Of a DNA stretch of 64,000 nt, positions 1 to 9,912 are shown one piece after another. The DNA is from Candidatus Methylopumilus turicensis (GTDB taxonomy: Bacteria > Pseudomonadota > Gammaproteobacteria > Burkholderiales > Methylophilaceae). A program made the position numbers and the translations under genes. The stretch's first letter is position 1, and each line of letters starts with the position of its first letter. The notes below the pieces were generated by a model that saw only the letters and a program-made list of their open reading frames with translations, ran no database searches and was not told the origin of the DNA. Where the stretch lies: the NCBI RefSeq assembly GCF_000953015.1, contig NZ_LN794158.1, forward strand, positions 1,178,001 through 1,242,000, written 5' to 3'.

Positions 1-1212
1 GATGGCCACCAAATCGGCAATCATATGGCCCTTTGTCATTTCATCTAAAGCCGCCAAATGTGGGAAGCCAGGCGCACGAATTTTTAAGCGATAAGGTTTA
101 TTCGCGCCATCCGAAATCATATAAATACCGAACTCACCCTTAGGATGCTCAACAGCAGCATAAGCCTCACCTACTGGCACGTGAAAACCTTCTGTGAACA
201 ATTTGAAATGGTGAATCAAATCTTCCATGTTCGTTTTCATGCCCTCGCGATCCGGCGGCGCCACTTTGTTGTCGCTGCTAATCACTGGACCAGGATTTTT
301 ACGCAACCATTCAACACACTGTTTGATGATGCGATTCGATTGTCTAAACTCTTCAATACGAACGAGGTAGCGATCATAGCAATCGCCATTCACGCCAACA
401 GGAATATCGAAGTCAAGCTTGTCATAAACTTCATATGGTTGTTTTTTACGTAAGTCCCAAGCAATGCCAGAGCCACGCAACATTGGGCCTGTCATACCAA
501 GCGCTAATGCACGCTCCGGCGTCACAACACCAACCCCTACCGTACGCTGTTTCCAAATGCGATTATTAGTGAGTAGCGTTTCATATTCATCCACATAGCC
601 TGGAAAGCGGTTTGCGAAATCTTCAATAAAATCAAGCACTGAACCCTGACGGTTGTCATTGAGCTTGTGGATTTCTTTTTTGCTACGGAATTTAGTTTCC
701 AAATGCTGCGGCATGCGTTCTGGCAAATCACGATAAACGCCACCCGGACGATAATATGCGGCATGCATACGTGCGCCAGAAACCGCTTCATAAACGTCAA
801 ACAAATCTTCACGCTCACGGAAGGCATACAAGAACACACTCATTGCACCGACATCTAGGGCATGCGCACCCAACCAGAGCAGGTGATTCAAAATACGGGT
901 GATCTCATCAAACATCACGCGAATATATTGCGCACGAAATGGCACATCAATCGCCATCATCTTCTCGATGGCCATGACATAGGCATGCTCATTCGCCATC
1001 ATGGATACATAATCAAGGCGATCCATGTAAGGAACAGATTGCAAGTAAGTACGGTTTTCCGCTAACTTTTCTGTGCCACGGTGGAGTAAGCCAATGTGCG
1101 GGTCAGCACGCTGAATCACTTCGCCATCAAGCTCAAGCACTAAACGTAACACCCCGTGCGCCGCAGGATGCTGCGGACCGAAGTTCATGGTGTAATTTCT
1201 TATTTCTGCCAT
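1..1212 (-). CDS. nuoD: NADH-quinone oxidoreductase subunit D, C-terminus cut by window edge
   Basis: Subunit of the peripheral (Q-module) arm of respiratory complex I; with NuoB and NuoC it forms the quinone-reducing site on the cytoplasmic side of the inner membrane. The ATG at 1210-1212 opens a frame that reads [20 protein letters not shown], the conserved NuoD N-terminus. The frame stays open to base 1, giving 404 codons. The family is about 417 residues, so only the last dozen or so residues should lie outside the window. It is the fourth gene of a nuoABCD run on the minus strand. A palindromic repeat separates it from nuoC, which is unusual because the other nuo genes here are closely spaced. 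Identification is secure. Confidence 0.95.
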   Translation of the reverse strand, partial: MAEIRNYTMNFGPQHPAAHGVLRLVLELDGEVIQRADPHIGLLHRGTEKLAENRTYLQSVPYMDRLDYVSMMANEHAYVMAIEKMMAIDVPFRAQYIRVMFDEITRILNHLLWLGAHALDVGAMSVFLYAFREREDLFDVYEAVSGARMHAAYYRPGGVYRDLPERMPQHLETKFRSKKEIHKLNDNRQGSVLDFIEDFANRFPGYVDEYETLLTNNRIWKQRTVGVGVVTPERALALGMTGPMLRGSGIAWDLRKKQPYEVYDKLDFDIPVGVNGDCYDRYLVRIEEFRQSNRIIKQCVEWLRKNPGPVISSDNKVAPPDREGMKTNMEDLIHHFKLFTEGFHVPVGEAYAAVEHPKGEFGIYMISDGANKPYRLKIRAPGFPHLAALDEMTKGHMIADLVAI

Positions 1213-1230
1213 AGCAAACTTTCATTCATT

Positions 1231-1332
1231 TTGCGATTTGTCTTCGAGTGAAGACAAGGCGAAGGAGTGATGACAGTACAAACAGTACGTCGAGCGACGA
1301 CAACGCCGTAATCACTTGAAGACAAATTGCAA
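1231..1332. repeat. Imperfect palindromic intergenic repeat between nuoC and nuoD
   Basis: About 100 bp filling almost the whole nuoC-nuoD gap. The outer arms are 1231-1245 (TTGCGATTTGTCTTC) and 1318-1332 (GAAGACAAATTGCAA), complementary over 15 bp with one mismatch. Inside lie two smaller inverted pairs, GTAC-ACAAACA-like-GTAC and CGTCG-AG-CGACG, plus a partly complementary GTGAT/ATCAC pair, so the transcript could fold into a long branched hairpin. It resembles REP/BIME-type intergenic palindromes, but only one copy is visible here. It may alter stability or relative expression of nuoABC and nuoD mRNA. The family assignment is inference. Confidence 0.6.
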
Positions 1333-1926
1333 TTAGCCATTATGGAAGCCCTCGTCGCGTATAACTCGCGGCACATTATTACGCAATTCGATGGAAACAG
1401 GCTGATACACCACACGCTGCTGTTCTGGATCGTAACGCATCTCGACGTTACCAATCATTGGGAAATCTTTTCTGAACGGATGACCGACAAAACCATAGTC
1501 AGTCAGCAATCGACGCAAATCTGGGTGGCCTTCATACATGATACCGAACAGGTCGAATGACTCACGCTCAAACCAATTGGCAACTGGATAAAGCTCAACT
1601 AATGTTGGAAACACTGGGAAGTCATCTTCCGTCGCAAACACTCTTAAGCGGATTCGATGATTAAGCGTCACAGAAAGCAAATGGTAAACCGTGGCAAAAC
1701 GCAAACCCTCCCAAGTGCCATCCGCATAATCTTGGTAATCTACGCCGCATAAATCGATTAATTGTTCAAACTTGAGCGTCTTGTGATCACGTAATTTTTT
1801 AGTGACTTTAATCAAGTCAGCCGCAGCACACTCAATGGTTAACTCATTGAGTGCCAATGTTAATTTGGTGATTTGATCACCAAGGACTGTTTCGATGTTT
1901 TCTTTGAGGGTCTCTAATCGCGTCAT
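1333..1926 (-). CDS. nuoC: NADH-quinone oxidoreductase subunit C
   Basis: 30-kDa subunit of the complex I Q-module. The 197-residue product carries the family signature near residues 137-174 ([20 protein letters not shown] followed by RRLLTDYGF and a HPFRKDFP block) and the expected N-terminal domain. Its length is normal for a stand-alone NuoC rather than the NuoCD fusion of enterobacteria, fitting a betaproteobacterium. It starts 11 bp downstream of the nuoB stop, so the two are co-transcribed. The stop codon abuts the palindromic repeat that precedes nuoD. Confidence 0.96.
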   Translation of the reverse strand: MTRLETLKENIETVLGDQITKLTLALNELTIECAAADLIKVTKKLRDHKTLKFEQLIDLCGVDYQDYADGTWEGLRFATVYHLLSVTLNHRIRLRVFATEDDFPVFPTLVELYPVANWFERESFDLFGIMYEGHPDLRRLLTDYGFVGHPFRKDFPMIGNVEMRYDPEQQRVVYQPVSIELRNNVPRVIRDEGFHNG

Positions 1927-1937
1927 CTTCTTTTACC

Positions 1938-2414
1938 TTAGCGAGCGATCGTGTTGGTGCGTTTGATCTTGTTTTGCAGCTGAATAATGCCGTAGAGCAA
2001 AGCTTCTGCTGTTGGAGGGCATCCTGGCACATACACATCAACTGGCACGATGCGGTCACAACCTCGCACCACAGCATAGGAATAGTGATAATAACCACCA
2101 CCATTGGCGCATGAGCCCATTGAGATCACCCAACGCGGCTCTGCCATTTGGTCATACACCTTACGAAGCGCGGGTGCCATTTTATTCACAAGCGTACCAG
2201 CCACAATCATCACATCAGACTGACGTGGACTCGGGCGGAACACAATACCGAAGCGGTCTAAATCGTAACGGGCAGCACCCGCATGCATCATCTCAACCGC
2301 GCAACATGCCAACCCGAACGTCATTGGCCACATTGAACCTGTTCTTGTGTAGTTAATCACCGTGTCTAGCGTCGTGGTGACAAAACCTTTTTCTAAAATA
2401 CCTTCGATGCTCAT
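1938..2414 (-). CDS. nuoB: NADH-quinone oxidoreductase subunit B
   Basis: 20-kDa subunit of complex I that holds the N2 [4Fe-4S] cluster, the last electron carrier before quinone. The 158-residue protein shows the complete cluster-binding set: the tandem cysteines C37-C38 in GLACCAVE, C102 in [10 protein letters not shown] and C132 in [11 protein letters not shown]. Length and motifs are canonical. It lies 31 bp downstream of nuoA and 11 bp upstream of nuoC in the same operon. Confidence 0.97.
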   Translation of the reverse strand: MSIEGILEKGFVTTTLDTVINYTRTGSMWPMTFGLACCAVEMMHAGAARYDLDRFGIVFRPSPRQSDVMIVAGTLVNKMAPALRKVYDQMAEPRWVISMGSCANGGGYYHYSYAVVRGCDRIVPVDVYVPGCPPTAEALLYGIIQLQNKIKRTNTIAR

Positions 2415-2445
2415 TTGAGTACTTTCATCTCAAGCAGACTTATTG

Positions 2446-2802
2446 TTATTCCCATTCCAGCGCGCCCTTCATCCATTCATAGATGAAACCAACGACTAAC
2501 ACACCAAGGAACACCATCATGGCCAAGAAGCCAAACAATCCAATTTCTTTGAGCACAACCGCCCAAGGAAATAAGAATGCGATTTCCAAATCAAACAAAA
2601 TAAACAAAATAGCGACGAGGTAATAACGCACGTCAAACTTCATGCGAGCATCTTCAAATGCTTCAAAACCACACTCATAAGGGGAATTTTTTGCTGCGTC
2701 CGGGCGGTTTGGAGAAACAAGCTTTCCAAGGACAAGTGGTCCAACACCAACGGCTAAGCCAACCAACACAAAAAGAAGAATAGGAAAATAATTTTCCAGC
2801 AC
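2446..2802 (-). CDS. nuoA: NADH-quinone oxidoreductase subunit A
   Basis: Small membrane subunit of complex I. The 118-residue protein has three predicted transmembrane segments (about 5-30, 62-82 and 87-108) and the conserved loop with SPYECGFE after the first one. The start codon is GTG at 2800-2802. It is the first gene of the nuo operon seen here. Immediately upstream on the coding strand is a hairpin-bearing leader rather than the secG/tRNA-Leu arrangement common in related bacteria. Confidence 0.96.
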   Translation of the reverse strand: MLENYFPILLFVLVGLAVGVGPLVLGKLVSPNRPDAAKNSPYECGFEAFEDARMKFDVRYYLVAILFILFDLEIAFLFPWAVVLKEIGLFGFLAMMVFLGVLVVGFIYEWMKGALEWE

Positions 2803-2829
2803 GTTAAAACTCCGGTTTCACTGCGATTG

Positions 2830-2850
2830 ATGATTGCTTAATGCAATCAT
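2830..2850. other. Hairpin in the nuoA leader
   Basis: ATGATTGC at 2830-2837 pairs perfectly with GCAATCAT at 2843-2850 around a 5-nt loop. On the plus strand it is followed within a few bases by a run of six T, the layout of an intrinsic terminator, but no plus-strand gene precedes it. On the minus strand it lies about 30-50 nt ahead of the nuoA start and would form in the leader RNA. The role is unknown. Confidence 0.35.
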
Positions 2851-3056
2851 TGAAGTTTTTTAACCTCAAAAAATTGCAACAATTGTAACCCAAGCTTGGG
2901 GCCTCTGGCAAAGCCATTTCGCGTCTTGGCAAAGATTTTAATGCAATTAATGGTAAGCCTTTGTCATGACAATATAATGCATAAAATCGTTCAATCAATG
3001 CACTCAAAACCAAAATAAGCACAACACTTGAAAATATCGAACTTAGATAGCGTGCT

Positions 3057-3084
3057 ACAAGATACCAAATACAAGATACCAAAT
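3057..3084. repeat. Two-copy 14-bp tandem duplication
   Basis: The unit ACAAGATACCAAAT occurs at 3057-3070 and again, identically, at 3071-3084, followed by a partial third copy (ATAAGAT). It lies in the gap upstream of nuoA. It is a simple local duplication with no evident function. Confidence 0.6.
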
Positions 3085-3199
3085 ATAAGATCTGAAACTG
3101 AAAGCTTCAAACTCATTTAAAAGTTTAGGACAGAGTCAGAGAATGAATATGGCTAGAGATGCTAAGGAATGAAGAACACCTCGATGACTTGAAGTAAAA

Positions 3200-5011
3200 T
3201 TAAGCAATTGAATTTAAAATCGACTCTTCAAACTCAGCAATAGGTAAAGGCTTACCAAACAAATACCCTTGGAAACGCTGACAACCACTATCTAGTAAAA
3301 TTTGTTTTTGGTTTTCTGTTTCCACCCCTTCGGCAATCACTTTTAAATCTAAGTTTTGCGTCATTGAGATAATGGTCCGAACAATCTGTTTGTCATTTTC
3401 GTTGTATTCAATCTCACGCACAAATGATTGGTCAATCTTGAGCTGTTCAAGCGGAAGCCGCTTAAGGTATTGCAAAGAAGAATACCCCGTTCCAAAATCA
3501 TCTAGTTCAAATTGTATGCCTATGCCTTTTAAGGCCGTCATGCTTGAAATCAAGGACTCGATGTTTTTACTAAATGCAGTTTCAGTCAACTCAAGCTTGA
3601 GCAAGGCAGGATGAATACCATACTGCTTAACAATATGTTTTATGTGCGTGACAAAGTCATCTTGATGGAATTGTTTACTACTAATATTGACGGCTAAGGT
3701 AAGGCTACGCATTTTCGGGATCGCTTCCCAAGCTTTTAATTGCTCGCATGCAGCTTCTAACACCCATTGACCTATCGGCACAATCAAGCCAGTTTCTTCC
3801 GCCATTTCAATAAAGTAACCTGGCGAGACCAAACCTAGCTCTGGATGGTTCCAGCGAATGAGGGCTTCAGCACCAAATGGCTTTTGCTTGTCATCTACCT
3901 GCACTTGATAAAACAACTCAAACTGCCCTAACGCAATCGCTGTGGTTAGTTCACGCTCAAGTTTCACGTAACGAGTAATATCATCCTGCATCCTATTCTC
4001 GAAGAAGCAAACTGTATTTCGACCTTTTGCTTTGGCCTGATACATGGCAATATCTGCCTGCTTTAGCACCATATCAATAGAAGTTTCATCCCCATTAAAT
4101 AAGGTCACGCCCATGCTCGCTGTGATTCTATAACTATGCTCATTAAGCAAAAACGCTGTATCAAATAAGCCAATCATCTTATCTGCAAGCTCTTTAGCTC
4201 GCTTAGCGCACTCAATTTCGTTATCACTTAAATTGGCTAAAAAAATAAAAAACTCATCACCACTCAGCCGCGCCACGGTATCCGTTTTTCTAACACTCAG
4301 CATTAAGCGCGCAGCCACCTGCTGAAGTAATAAATCACCCACCATATGCCCAAGGGTGTCATTGAGATTTTTAAAATGGTCTAAATCAATAAAGAGCAGA
4401 GCGCCTCTTCGAACATCTCGATTATTAGCCACCAACTCGTGACCAAGCCGATCAAGAAATAAACGGCGATTAGGCAACTGCGTTAGAGGGTCATAAAAAG
4501 CAAGATTAGAGATCTTATCTGCTGCCGCTTTACCTTTAGAAATATCTGTCAACGTGGAAACGTAATTAGCAACATGGCCTGCAGCATGGTAAACCACAGC
4601 AATGCTCAGGTACTGAGGATAAATTTCACCATTTTTGCGGCGATTCCAAATTTCCCCTTCCCATCTCCCCTCGTTGTTCAAGCTCTGCCACATGCGAGCA
4701 TAAAAAACTTTGTCGTGCTTACCAGAGCTAAGCAATTTAGGCGTCATCCCAATGGCTTCTTCTGCGCTATAGCCAGTAATTTCTGTAAAAGCTTTATTCA
4801 CACGCACGATATTGAGACTAGCATCAACAATCGCCATCCCCTCTTGCGAATTAAAAATGGACGCAATAACGCCAAGTTCTTTATTTTCATGGGCTAATGC
4901 TGCATTTTGTGCAAGAAGTAGCTTATTGGCGGAGACTAGCTCGTCCACTAAGTTTTCCGTCTCAAGCTTGTTTTTATTTAATACGTCCAATTCTAAAACC
5001 CTAATATTCAC
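3200..5011 (-). CDS. PAS-GGDEF-EAL cyclic-di-GMP signalling protein
   Basis: A 603-residue cytoplasmic protein that probably makes and/or breaks cyclic-di-GMP. Domain order: an N-terminal coiled-coil stretch (about 5-45); a PAS sensor (about 46-160, with the ITGYSAEE and WEGEIWNRRKNGE blocks typical of PAS/PAC); a GGDEF domain (about 170-330) whose active site is SGDEF at 250-254 with an RKTD inhibitory I-site exactly five residues upstream; and an EAL domain (about 350-600) with EAL at 382-384, a DDFGTGYSSL loop and VIAEGVET. Both catalytic domains look intact; an S in place of the first G is tolerated in some active cyclases. No membrane segment is seen. The start is GTG with no clear ribosome site. 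Stand-alone gene; its location beside the exopolysaccharide cluster makes control of matrix production plausible, but this is inference. Confidence 0.9.
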   Translation of the reverse strand: MNIRVLELDVLNKNKLETENLVDELVSANKLLLAQNAALAHENKELGVIASIFNSQEGMAIVDASLNIVRVNKAFTEITGYSAEEAIGMTPKLLSSGKHDKVFYARMWQSLNNEGRWEGEIWNRRKNGEIYPQYLSIAVVYHAAGHVANYVSTLTDISKGKAAADKISNLAFYDPLTQLPNRRLFLDRLGHELVANNRDVRRGALLFIDLDHFKNLNDTLGHMVGDLLLQQVAARLMLSVRKTDTVARLSGDEFFIFLANLSDNEIECAKRAKELADKMIGLFDTAFLLNEHSYRITASMGVTLFNGDETSIDMVLKQADIAMYQAKAKGRNTVCFFENRMQDDITRYVKLERELTTAIALGQFELFYQVQVDDKQKPFGAEALIRWNHPELGLVSPGYFIEMAEETGLIVPIGQWVLEAACEQLKAWEAIPKMRSLTLAVNISSKQFHQDDFVTHIKHIVKQYGIHPALLKLELTETAFSKNIESLISSMTALKGIGIQFELDDFGTGYSSLQYLKRLPLEQLKIDQSFVREIEYNENDKQIVRTIISMTQNLDLKVIAEGVETENQKQILLDSGCQRFQGYLFGKPLPIAEFEESILNSIA

Positions 5012-5294
5012 GATAGATTTCTAATAGCTTGAATAAAAGTACTTAATTACTCAAGAACACTCAAAATTGTCATAATTCTGACATTTTTTTATGAAATTAA
5101 ATTATACCTTAAGATCGATCTTGAGAATTAGTATTGAACAATCACCATAAATGACAACTAATGAGGACGGATTACGCGATGTAAAAGTATTTAGTGAGAA
5201 AAAATGAAAGAGGTGTTAAGGACAAAATTAAGTGGCCTTTAGGGGATATTATTGTTTAGTCAAGTTGGGCTTATCTTAATAAATGACCGGTTTT

Positions 5295-6341
5295 TCAGAA
5301 ATCAAACACCAAATGATAATCATCATAGCCATTCAAATTAGTTGATTGCCAACGCCAAGCATCACTGCACATGGCATCCACGCCTAACTCTGCACGCCAG
5401 CCTAATTCCTCAGCAGCTAGGGCTGGGTCCGCATAACAGCATGCAATATCGCCTTGGCGACGATCGACAATCTGATAAGGAATTTCAATGCCGCTTGCGG
5501 TCTGGAATGCATTTACCATGTCTAGCACACTCAATCCCTTGCCAGTGCCTAGATTAACGGTCAACAAACCCGGTGTTTTTGAAAGATAATCCAACGCAGC
5601 TACATGCCCTTTGGCTAAATCAACTACATGAATATAATCGCGAACGCCAGTGCCATCTGGCGTTGCATAGTCACCGCCAAAAACACTCAAACAATCTCGC
5701 CTACCCACCGCCACTTGAGCAATATAAGGCATTAAATTGTTAGGTATTCCGTTTGGATCCTCACCGATCAAACCAGAAGCATGCGCACCCACAGGATTAA
5801 AATAGCGCAATACAGCAATCCGCCATGCTGGATCTGAGGCTTGCAGGTCATGAAGAATATTTTCTATCATTAACTTACTCGCGCCATAAGGATTCGTTGT
5901 GCCGCCTACTGGAAAATCCTCACGAATCGGCATCACATCGGGCTCACCATAGACGGTAGCAGAAGAACTAAAAACTAGCCTGTTCACACCAAACTCAGCC
6001 ATCACTTCACATAAGGCAACAGCCCCACCAACATTACAATCGTAATATCGCAAGGGATGCTGAACTGACTCACCCACCGCTTTGAGCCCGGCAAAATGGA
6101 TTACTGCTTCAAAATCATACAGCGTAAATACCTCACGCAGAGCTTGCTTATCCCGCACATCCACCTGATGAAAAGCTAATTCTTTACCCGTAATCTGCTG
6201 CACTCTAGCTAGAGCTTCAAACTTACTATTACTTAAGTTATCAACTACCACTAGATCATGACCAGCGTTCATTATTTCTACGCAAGTGTGGGATCCAATG
6301 TAGCCAGCACCGCCTGTGATTAGAATTTTTTTGGTTGCCAT
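5295..6341 (-). CDS. galE: UDP-glucose 4-epimerase
   Basis: Interconverts UDP-glucose and UDP-galactose, supplying galactose units for polysaccharide. The 348-residue protein is an extended short-chain dehydrogenase: NAD-binding TGGAGYIG at residues 9-16, a SSSATVYG block near 125-132 carrying the catalytic Ser/Thr, and the catalytic YGASK at 152-156. The substrate-binding [13 protein letters not shown] block near 263-275 is also typical. Length fits the family (about 340). The start ATG is preceded by AGGA. It is the last gene of the minus-strand exopolysaccharide cluster, separated from the acyltransferase upstream by about 150 bp, so it may have its own promoter. Confidence 0.93.
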   Translation of the reverse strand: MATKKILITGGAGYIGSHTCVEIMNAGHDLVVVDNLSNSKFEALARVQQITGKELAFHQVDVRDKQALREVFTLYDFEAVIHFAGLKAVGESVQHPLRYYDCNVGGAVALCEVMAEFGVNRLVFSSSATVYGEPDVMPIREDFPVGGTTNPYGASKLMIENILHDLQASDPAWRIAVLRYFNPVGAHASGLIGEDPNGIPNNLMPYIAQVAVGRRDCLSVFGGDYATPDGTGVRDYIHVVDLAKGHVAALDYLSKTPGLLTVNLGTGKGLSVLDMVNAFQTASGIEIPYQIVDRRQGDIACCYADPALAAEELGWRAELGVDAMCSDAWRWQSTNLNGYDDYHLVFDF

Positions 6342-6495
6342 TTCATGTTTTCCTGATTAAGCATAATTGTATATGGTACAAAAACTAAAAGATAATCACT
6401 GGTGAAACCCATTCAGAAGCTCTGTGTGATCAATAGACAATGTTTATAACAAATACTTGAGTTATCACATCTAATTCAATCGTAATTTAATTTAA

Positions 6496-7524
6496 CTAAA
6501 CCCTAGCTGTTAACTTTCGCTGAAGCATTAAATTAGATAAATGATAATTTCTCTTCACCACCTCCCAAATTAGCAGAGGAAAAATAATACCAATTGTAAA
6601 AGATAATAAGGAGTTAATTTCCAATGATGTCTTTTCAGCCCAATGAGCATTAAAAAAGGCGAAAGATTTTTGTTGAAACGGCCAATGAAAAATTAAAATG
6701 AATAAACTTCCATTACCTATGTAGGCTAGTACTTTATTGCAAATGTTAGATAAACTCAAAAATTTTGATAGTACGAAAATTAGGTAAATCGAACTTAAAG
6801 CCTGAACTGTACAAATTAGAAAGTCACCATACCATCTTAAGTTTAAATCTATAGTTTCATCAAAAAAATAATGGGTTAAACAAAAAGTTGCTGTTGCTAC
6901 AAAAAACCAAATAAAACTTTGCTTAAAATTCGTCAAATAAATTGACATCTTATGTCCAATTAAGAAATATGCACTGCCAATAAAAACCAAATCTAAACTC
7001 CATGGAAGTCCATAGGTACCAAGTTGATGCTCAGAAAATTTTAGTGAGGTATAACCGAGGATGAACAAAACCAAAATAAGTAATGAAATTAACCAAGATG
7101 AATTAGTATATCTAGATGGTATTAAATTTATAAAAAACCAAGCGAACAAAAACAAAAAGAAAAGATAGGGTAAAAACCAAAGAGGGGGCCATGTGTTGCT
7201 TCCGTTGCCATAAAGTATCGAAAATATCAATAATGGCAACTTCGCGCTGGCAATAATCTTAATTAACCCAAGCACCCCAACGACTAAAAAATAAGGTTTT
7301 AGCAGTCCATCAGATTTTGCAAGGATGAGTTGGGTGAAAGACTGTTGGGGGTTGAAAAAAATCCCTGAAAGCAATAAAAATAGCGGGATATGAAATGAGA
7401 AGATAAGACTATGTATCTCAACATTTGCAAGTGCATTATGGCCAAATACCACAAGAATAATTCCTAATCCCTTGGCTACATCTATGGTCTTATTGCGAGA
7501 AGTTACCAATCTATTACCATCCAA
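6496..7524 (-). CDS. Acyltransferase family 3 membrane protein
   Basis: A 342-residue integral membrane protein with about ten hydrophobic segments. The N-terminus KTIDVAKGLGIILVVFGHN has the Asp and His pattern of the acyltransferase-3 family, whose members O-acylate (often O-acetylate) sugars of cell-surface polysaccharides in the inner membrane. It begins within the last codons of the upstream glycosyltransferase gene (11-bp overlap), so it is translated in the same operon. Its base composition is clearly more AT-rich than neighbouring genes, suggesting later acquisition. The exact acyl donor and target sugar cannot be told from sequence. Confidence 0.85.
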   Translation of the reverse strand: MDGNRLVTSRNKTIDVAKGLGIILVVFGHNALANVEIHSLIFSFHIPLFLLLSGIFFNPQQSFTQLILAKSDGLLKPYFLVVGVLGLIKIIASAKLPLLIFSILYGNGSNTWPPLWFLPYLFFLFLFAWFFINLIPSRYTNSSWLISLLILVLFILGYTSLKFSEHQLGTYGLPWSLDLVFIGSAYFLIGHKMSIYLTNFKQSFIWFFVATATFCLTHYFFDETIDLNLRWYGDFLICTVQALSSIYLIFVLSKFLSLSNICNKVLAYIGNGSLFILIFHWPFQQKSFAFFNAHWAEKTSLEINSLLSFTIGIIFPLLIWEVVKRNYHLSNLMLQRKLTARV

Positions 7525-8680
7525 AATGGCTAATAATTTTCTTGGCCCATAAAGCTTCAGTAGGCAACTCCGGCATAGGATTTTGATAAAACCCAGGATC
7601 CTCGACCCTTTTAAGCATCTCCTTGGTCGCGCTTACAAATCCGGCTTTACCACCATGTGCAATGGTGACCCAGTTAGTATCTTGCAAAATTTCAACAACG
7701 CCAGATTCATCGCTAACGACCAAGCCAAGCTTTTGATAAAGCGCCTCAATCGCGGGAAGGCCAAACCCTTGCTTAGCGGGCATTAAAAAAACATGCGAAG
7801 TTTCATATAGTTTTTGTAATTGATCATCACTCACAAAACCATGAAAAATAACTTGATCGCTGATTCCTAGGGTTTCGCACAAGTTTTGCAACGTATTTTG
7901 GTCAGGGCCAGTACCCGCAATATGCAAACACCACGCTGGATAAGAGTCTTCATCACGTTTTATTTCTGCCAGTGCATACAAAATCCAATCGATACGTTTA
8001 CTGGTTTGCAATCTTGAAACCGTAAATAAATTAATAGGAGCTGCTGCACGCTCAGGCACATTGTCGATTAAGCCACCAAACCCACCCAAATAAATCACTT
8101 CGGCGCTTCGACCGTATAAATGCTGCATTTCTTCGCGCAAGGCAAGTGTATTCGTAACGAATTTTTTAGAATTTCGAATGCCACGACGAGTTGCGAAATG
8201 ACAGATTAAGCTCATTAGTTTACTTTTGAAGCATTTGAGAAGTGAAGGGGTCTCCTTCTGAGCGCTCTCCGGCTTAAAGCCCAGCAAACTATAAGTGTCA
8301 GGAATACGCACATGATATGGCGCGTTTGTCGCCAGCCCAGCATGATAAGCCGATTGGATATTGAATAAAACTGGTGTTGGGCTACCCACTTGATAAATGG
8401 ACTGCAAACAACGGCGCAAAGATAAAACTTTACTGATGGGGTTCTTAGATGGATTTAATTGATATACTTTTAATGGCCAAGTTGCATAAGCCGCCAAATT
8501 AATATGATCCCAGTAACACAAAATTGAATGGGGCTTGCCTTGCGCATGCAACTCTCTTGAAAGAGAAAGTATCACACGCTCCTCACCACCAAATTCAATA
8601 AATTCTGGTTGAAAAATCACGATATCCCCAACGGCTGGGTAATTAGCTTGCTGTTCCAATTCACGTCCCCTAAAAAGCAC
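7514..8680 (-). CDS. Glycosyltransferase, GT4-like (group 1)
   Basis: Predicted retaining glycosyltransferase that adds a sugar to the lipid-linked repeat unit at the cytoplasmic face of the membrane. The 388-residue product has the GT-B fold pattern: an N-terminal PEFIEFGGEERVILSLSREL block and a C-terminal nucleotide-sugar half with LFTVSRLQTSKRIDW and a later QGFGLPAIEALYQKLGLVVS stretch, the EX7E-type region of GT4 enzymes. The GTG start at 8678-8680 overlaps the stop of the preceding gene by one base (TAGTG), so translation is coupled. Sugar specificity unknown. Confidence 0.87.
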   Translation of the reverse strand: MLFRGRELEQQANYPAVGDIVIFQPEFIEFGGEERVILSLSRELHAQGKPHSILCYWDHINLAAYATWPLKVYQLNPSKNPISKVLSLRRCLQSIYQVGSPTPVLFNIQSAYHAGLATNAPYHVRIPDTYSLLGFKPESAQKETPSLLKCFKSKLMSLICHFATRRGIRNSKKFVTNTLALREEMQHLYGRSAEVIYLGGFGGLIDNVPERAAAPINLFTVSRLQTSKRIDWILYALAEIKRDEDSYPAWCLHIAGTGPDQNTLQNLCETLGISDQVIFHGFVSDDQLQKLYETSHVFLMPAKQGFGLPAIEALYQKLGLVVSDESGVVEILQDTNWVTIAHGGKAGFVSATKEMLKRVEDPGFYQNPMPELPTEALWAKKIISHFGW

Positions 8681-9888
8681 TACTGTAACTGCTCCACCAG
8701 TCTTCCAAGCACCGAGTCTCTTGCTAAATTCTTTTCTGCATAAAGCCTAGCCTGCTTGCCAAATTGCAAACGGGCTTCGTTATCATCCAGCAACTGCTCA
8801 ATGGCTTTTGCTAAAGCATCACTATCTTCTGGCGCAACCACCAAACCGCAATGGGCAACCACATTAGCAATTTCTGTATTTGCCAAACAAGTCGCAATTA
8901 TCACCCTGCCACTTGCTAACATGCCTGAGAGTTTAGAGGGCAAAACCAAATCTGCCGCTTCTGGGCTTTGTGGCAATAAATGAATATCAGCCAAGCCTAA
9001 TAATTGCCCGAGTTGTTCAAATGGCTGTAAGGGCAAAAATTTAATATTGCCAAGCCCGATGCTAGCCGTTTCTAATTGCGGTTTTATGACACCATCACCA
9101 CACACAACAAACATCAGGTCCTGTCGATGCGCTAATTTTCTAGCGGCTTCTGGAATCACCATTAATCCTTGCTTACCTCCCATGGTGCCAGAAAATAACA
9201 CCACTTTAGTGTCGGGCTTAATGCCCAGTGCTTCTCGATAATCACTTGGGCTCGTTAAGGGATAGATATGCGAAATATCCACCCAATTGGGGAAAAATCT
9301 GACTTGATATTCCTTCACCCCTTTTTGACGGAGTCGATCTAACATTCGGCCAGAAATAGATGAAACATAGTCAAAACTTCTCAGCAAACCACGTTCGGCA
9401 GCAAGCACCATGCGTTGCAACAATGGGTTTTTTAGCAAGCCCATCTGAAAAGCCACGTCCACTTCAAAGTCTTGAATATGCAACCAAGCTTTAGCGCCAG
9501 TTAGTCTAGCCACCAAAAGAGTGGTTGGCGCACAAACCAAAGCGGGCGCAACCACCATTACTACATTGGGGCGCCATTGTGTTTGCCACAACATGACAGG
9601 CAAGGATGAAACCGCAAAGCTTAATAAATGCACAATACGCACTAAACCACCAGGGGCTTTTGGCACCCATATAGGCGTTCGCCAAACGTCCACACCCTGC
9701 AATTGTTCTCGACGATAAGGAGGCCAAACATATGCTTGATCTAACTTCCAAGCAGGATAATATGGCGGCGCGGCAACCACGCGAACTTGATGGCCTTGTG
9801 AAACCAACCAAGCGGCCATTTCACCCGAGTACTTGCCTATGCCTACTGGCTCAGGTGCGAAGTTGGCACTGTAAATGAGGATTTTCAA
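8680..9888 (-). CDS. WcaI-like colanic-acid-type glycosyltransferase (GT4)
   Basis: A 402-residue GT-B glycosyltransferase. The N-terminus MKILIYSANFAPEPVGIGKY, followed by APPYYPAWK and the WPPYRRE region, matches the WcaI/WbuB family seen in colanic acid and O-antigen clusters. The C-terminal half contains VVLFSGTMGGKQGL and a DIHLLPQSPEAADLVLPSKL block typical of the nucleotide-sugar site. In colanic acid WcaI is thought to add fucose; whether that holds here is inference, though gmd and fcl in the cluster would supply GDP-fucose. Its stop codon overlaps the next gene's start by one base. Confidence 0.9.
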   Translation of the reverse strand: MKILIYSANFAPEPVGIGKYSGEMAAWLVSQGHQVRVVAAPPYYPAWKLDQAYVWPPYRREQLQGVDVWRTPIWVPKAPGGLVRIVHLLSFAVSSLPVMLWQTQWRPNVVMVVAPALVCAPTTLLVARLTGAKAWLHIQDFEVDVAFQMGLLKNPLLQRMVLAAERGLLRSFDYVSSISGRMLDRLRQKGVKEYQVRFFPNWVDISHIYPLTSPSDYREALGIKPDTKVVLFSGTMGGKQGLMVIPEAARKLAHRQDLMFVVCGDGVIKPQLETASIGLGNIKFLPLQPFEQLGQLLGLADIHLLPQSPEAADLVLPSKLSGMLASGRVIIATCLANTEIANVVAHCGLVVAPEDSDALAKAIEQLLDDNEARLQFGKQARLYAEKNLARDSVLGRLVEQLQ

Positions 9889-9912
9889 AATCAGAATCTC
9901 GAACGGTGGCTT

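Larger units (their letters stand above)
2803..3199. other. Gene-free region upstream of nuoA
   Basis: 397 bp between nuoA and the PAS-GGDEF-EAL gene, both on the minus strand. It should hold the nuo promoter and leader, and the end of the upstream transcript. It contains an 8-bp perfect hairpin (2830-2850) and a perfect 14-bp tandem duplication (3057-3084, unit ACAAGATACCAAAT). A 92-codon open frame on the minus strand here (2804-3082) has no recognisable features and is not called. No tRNA-like cloverleaf was seen. Confidence 0.5.

Noticed and set aside
2804-3082. 92-codon minus-strand frame upstream of nuoA
   Set aside because: No family resemblance, no ribosome site, and it covers the hairpin leader that precedes nuoA.
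5108-5125. Near-palindrome CTTAAGATCGATCTTGAG upstream of the PAS-GGDEF-EAL gene
   Set aside because: Single copy, AT-rich context and one mismatch; too weak to call an operator.
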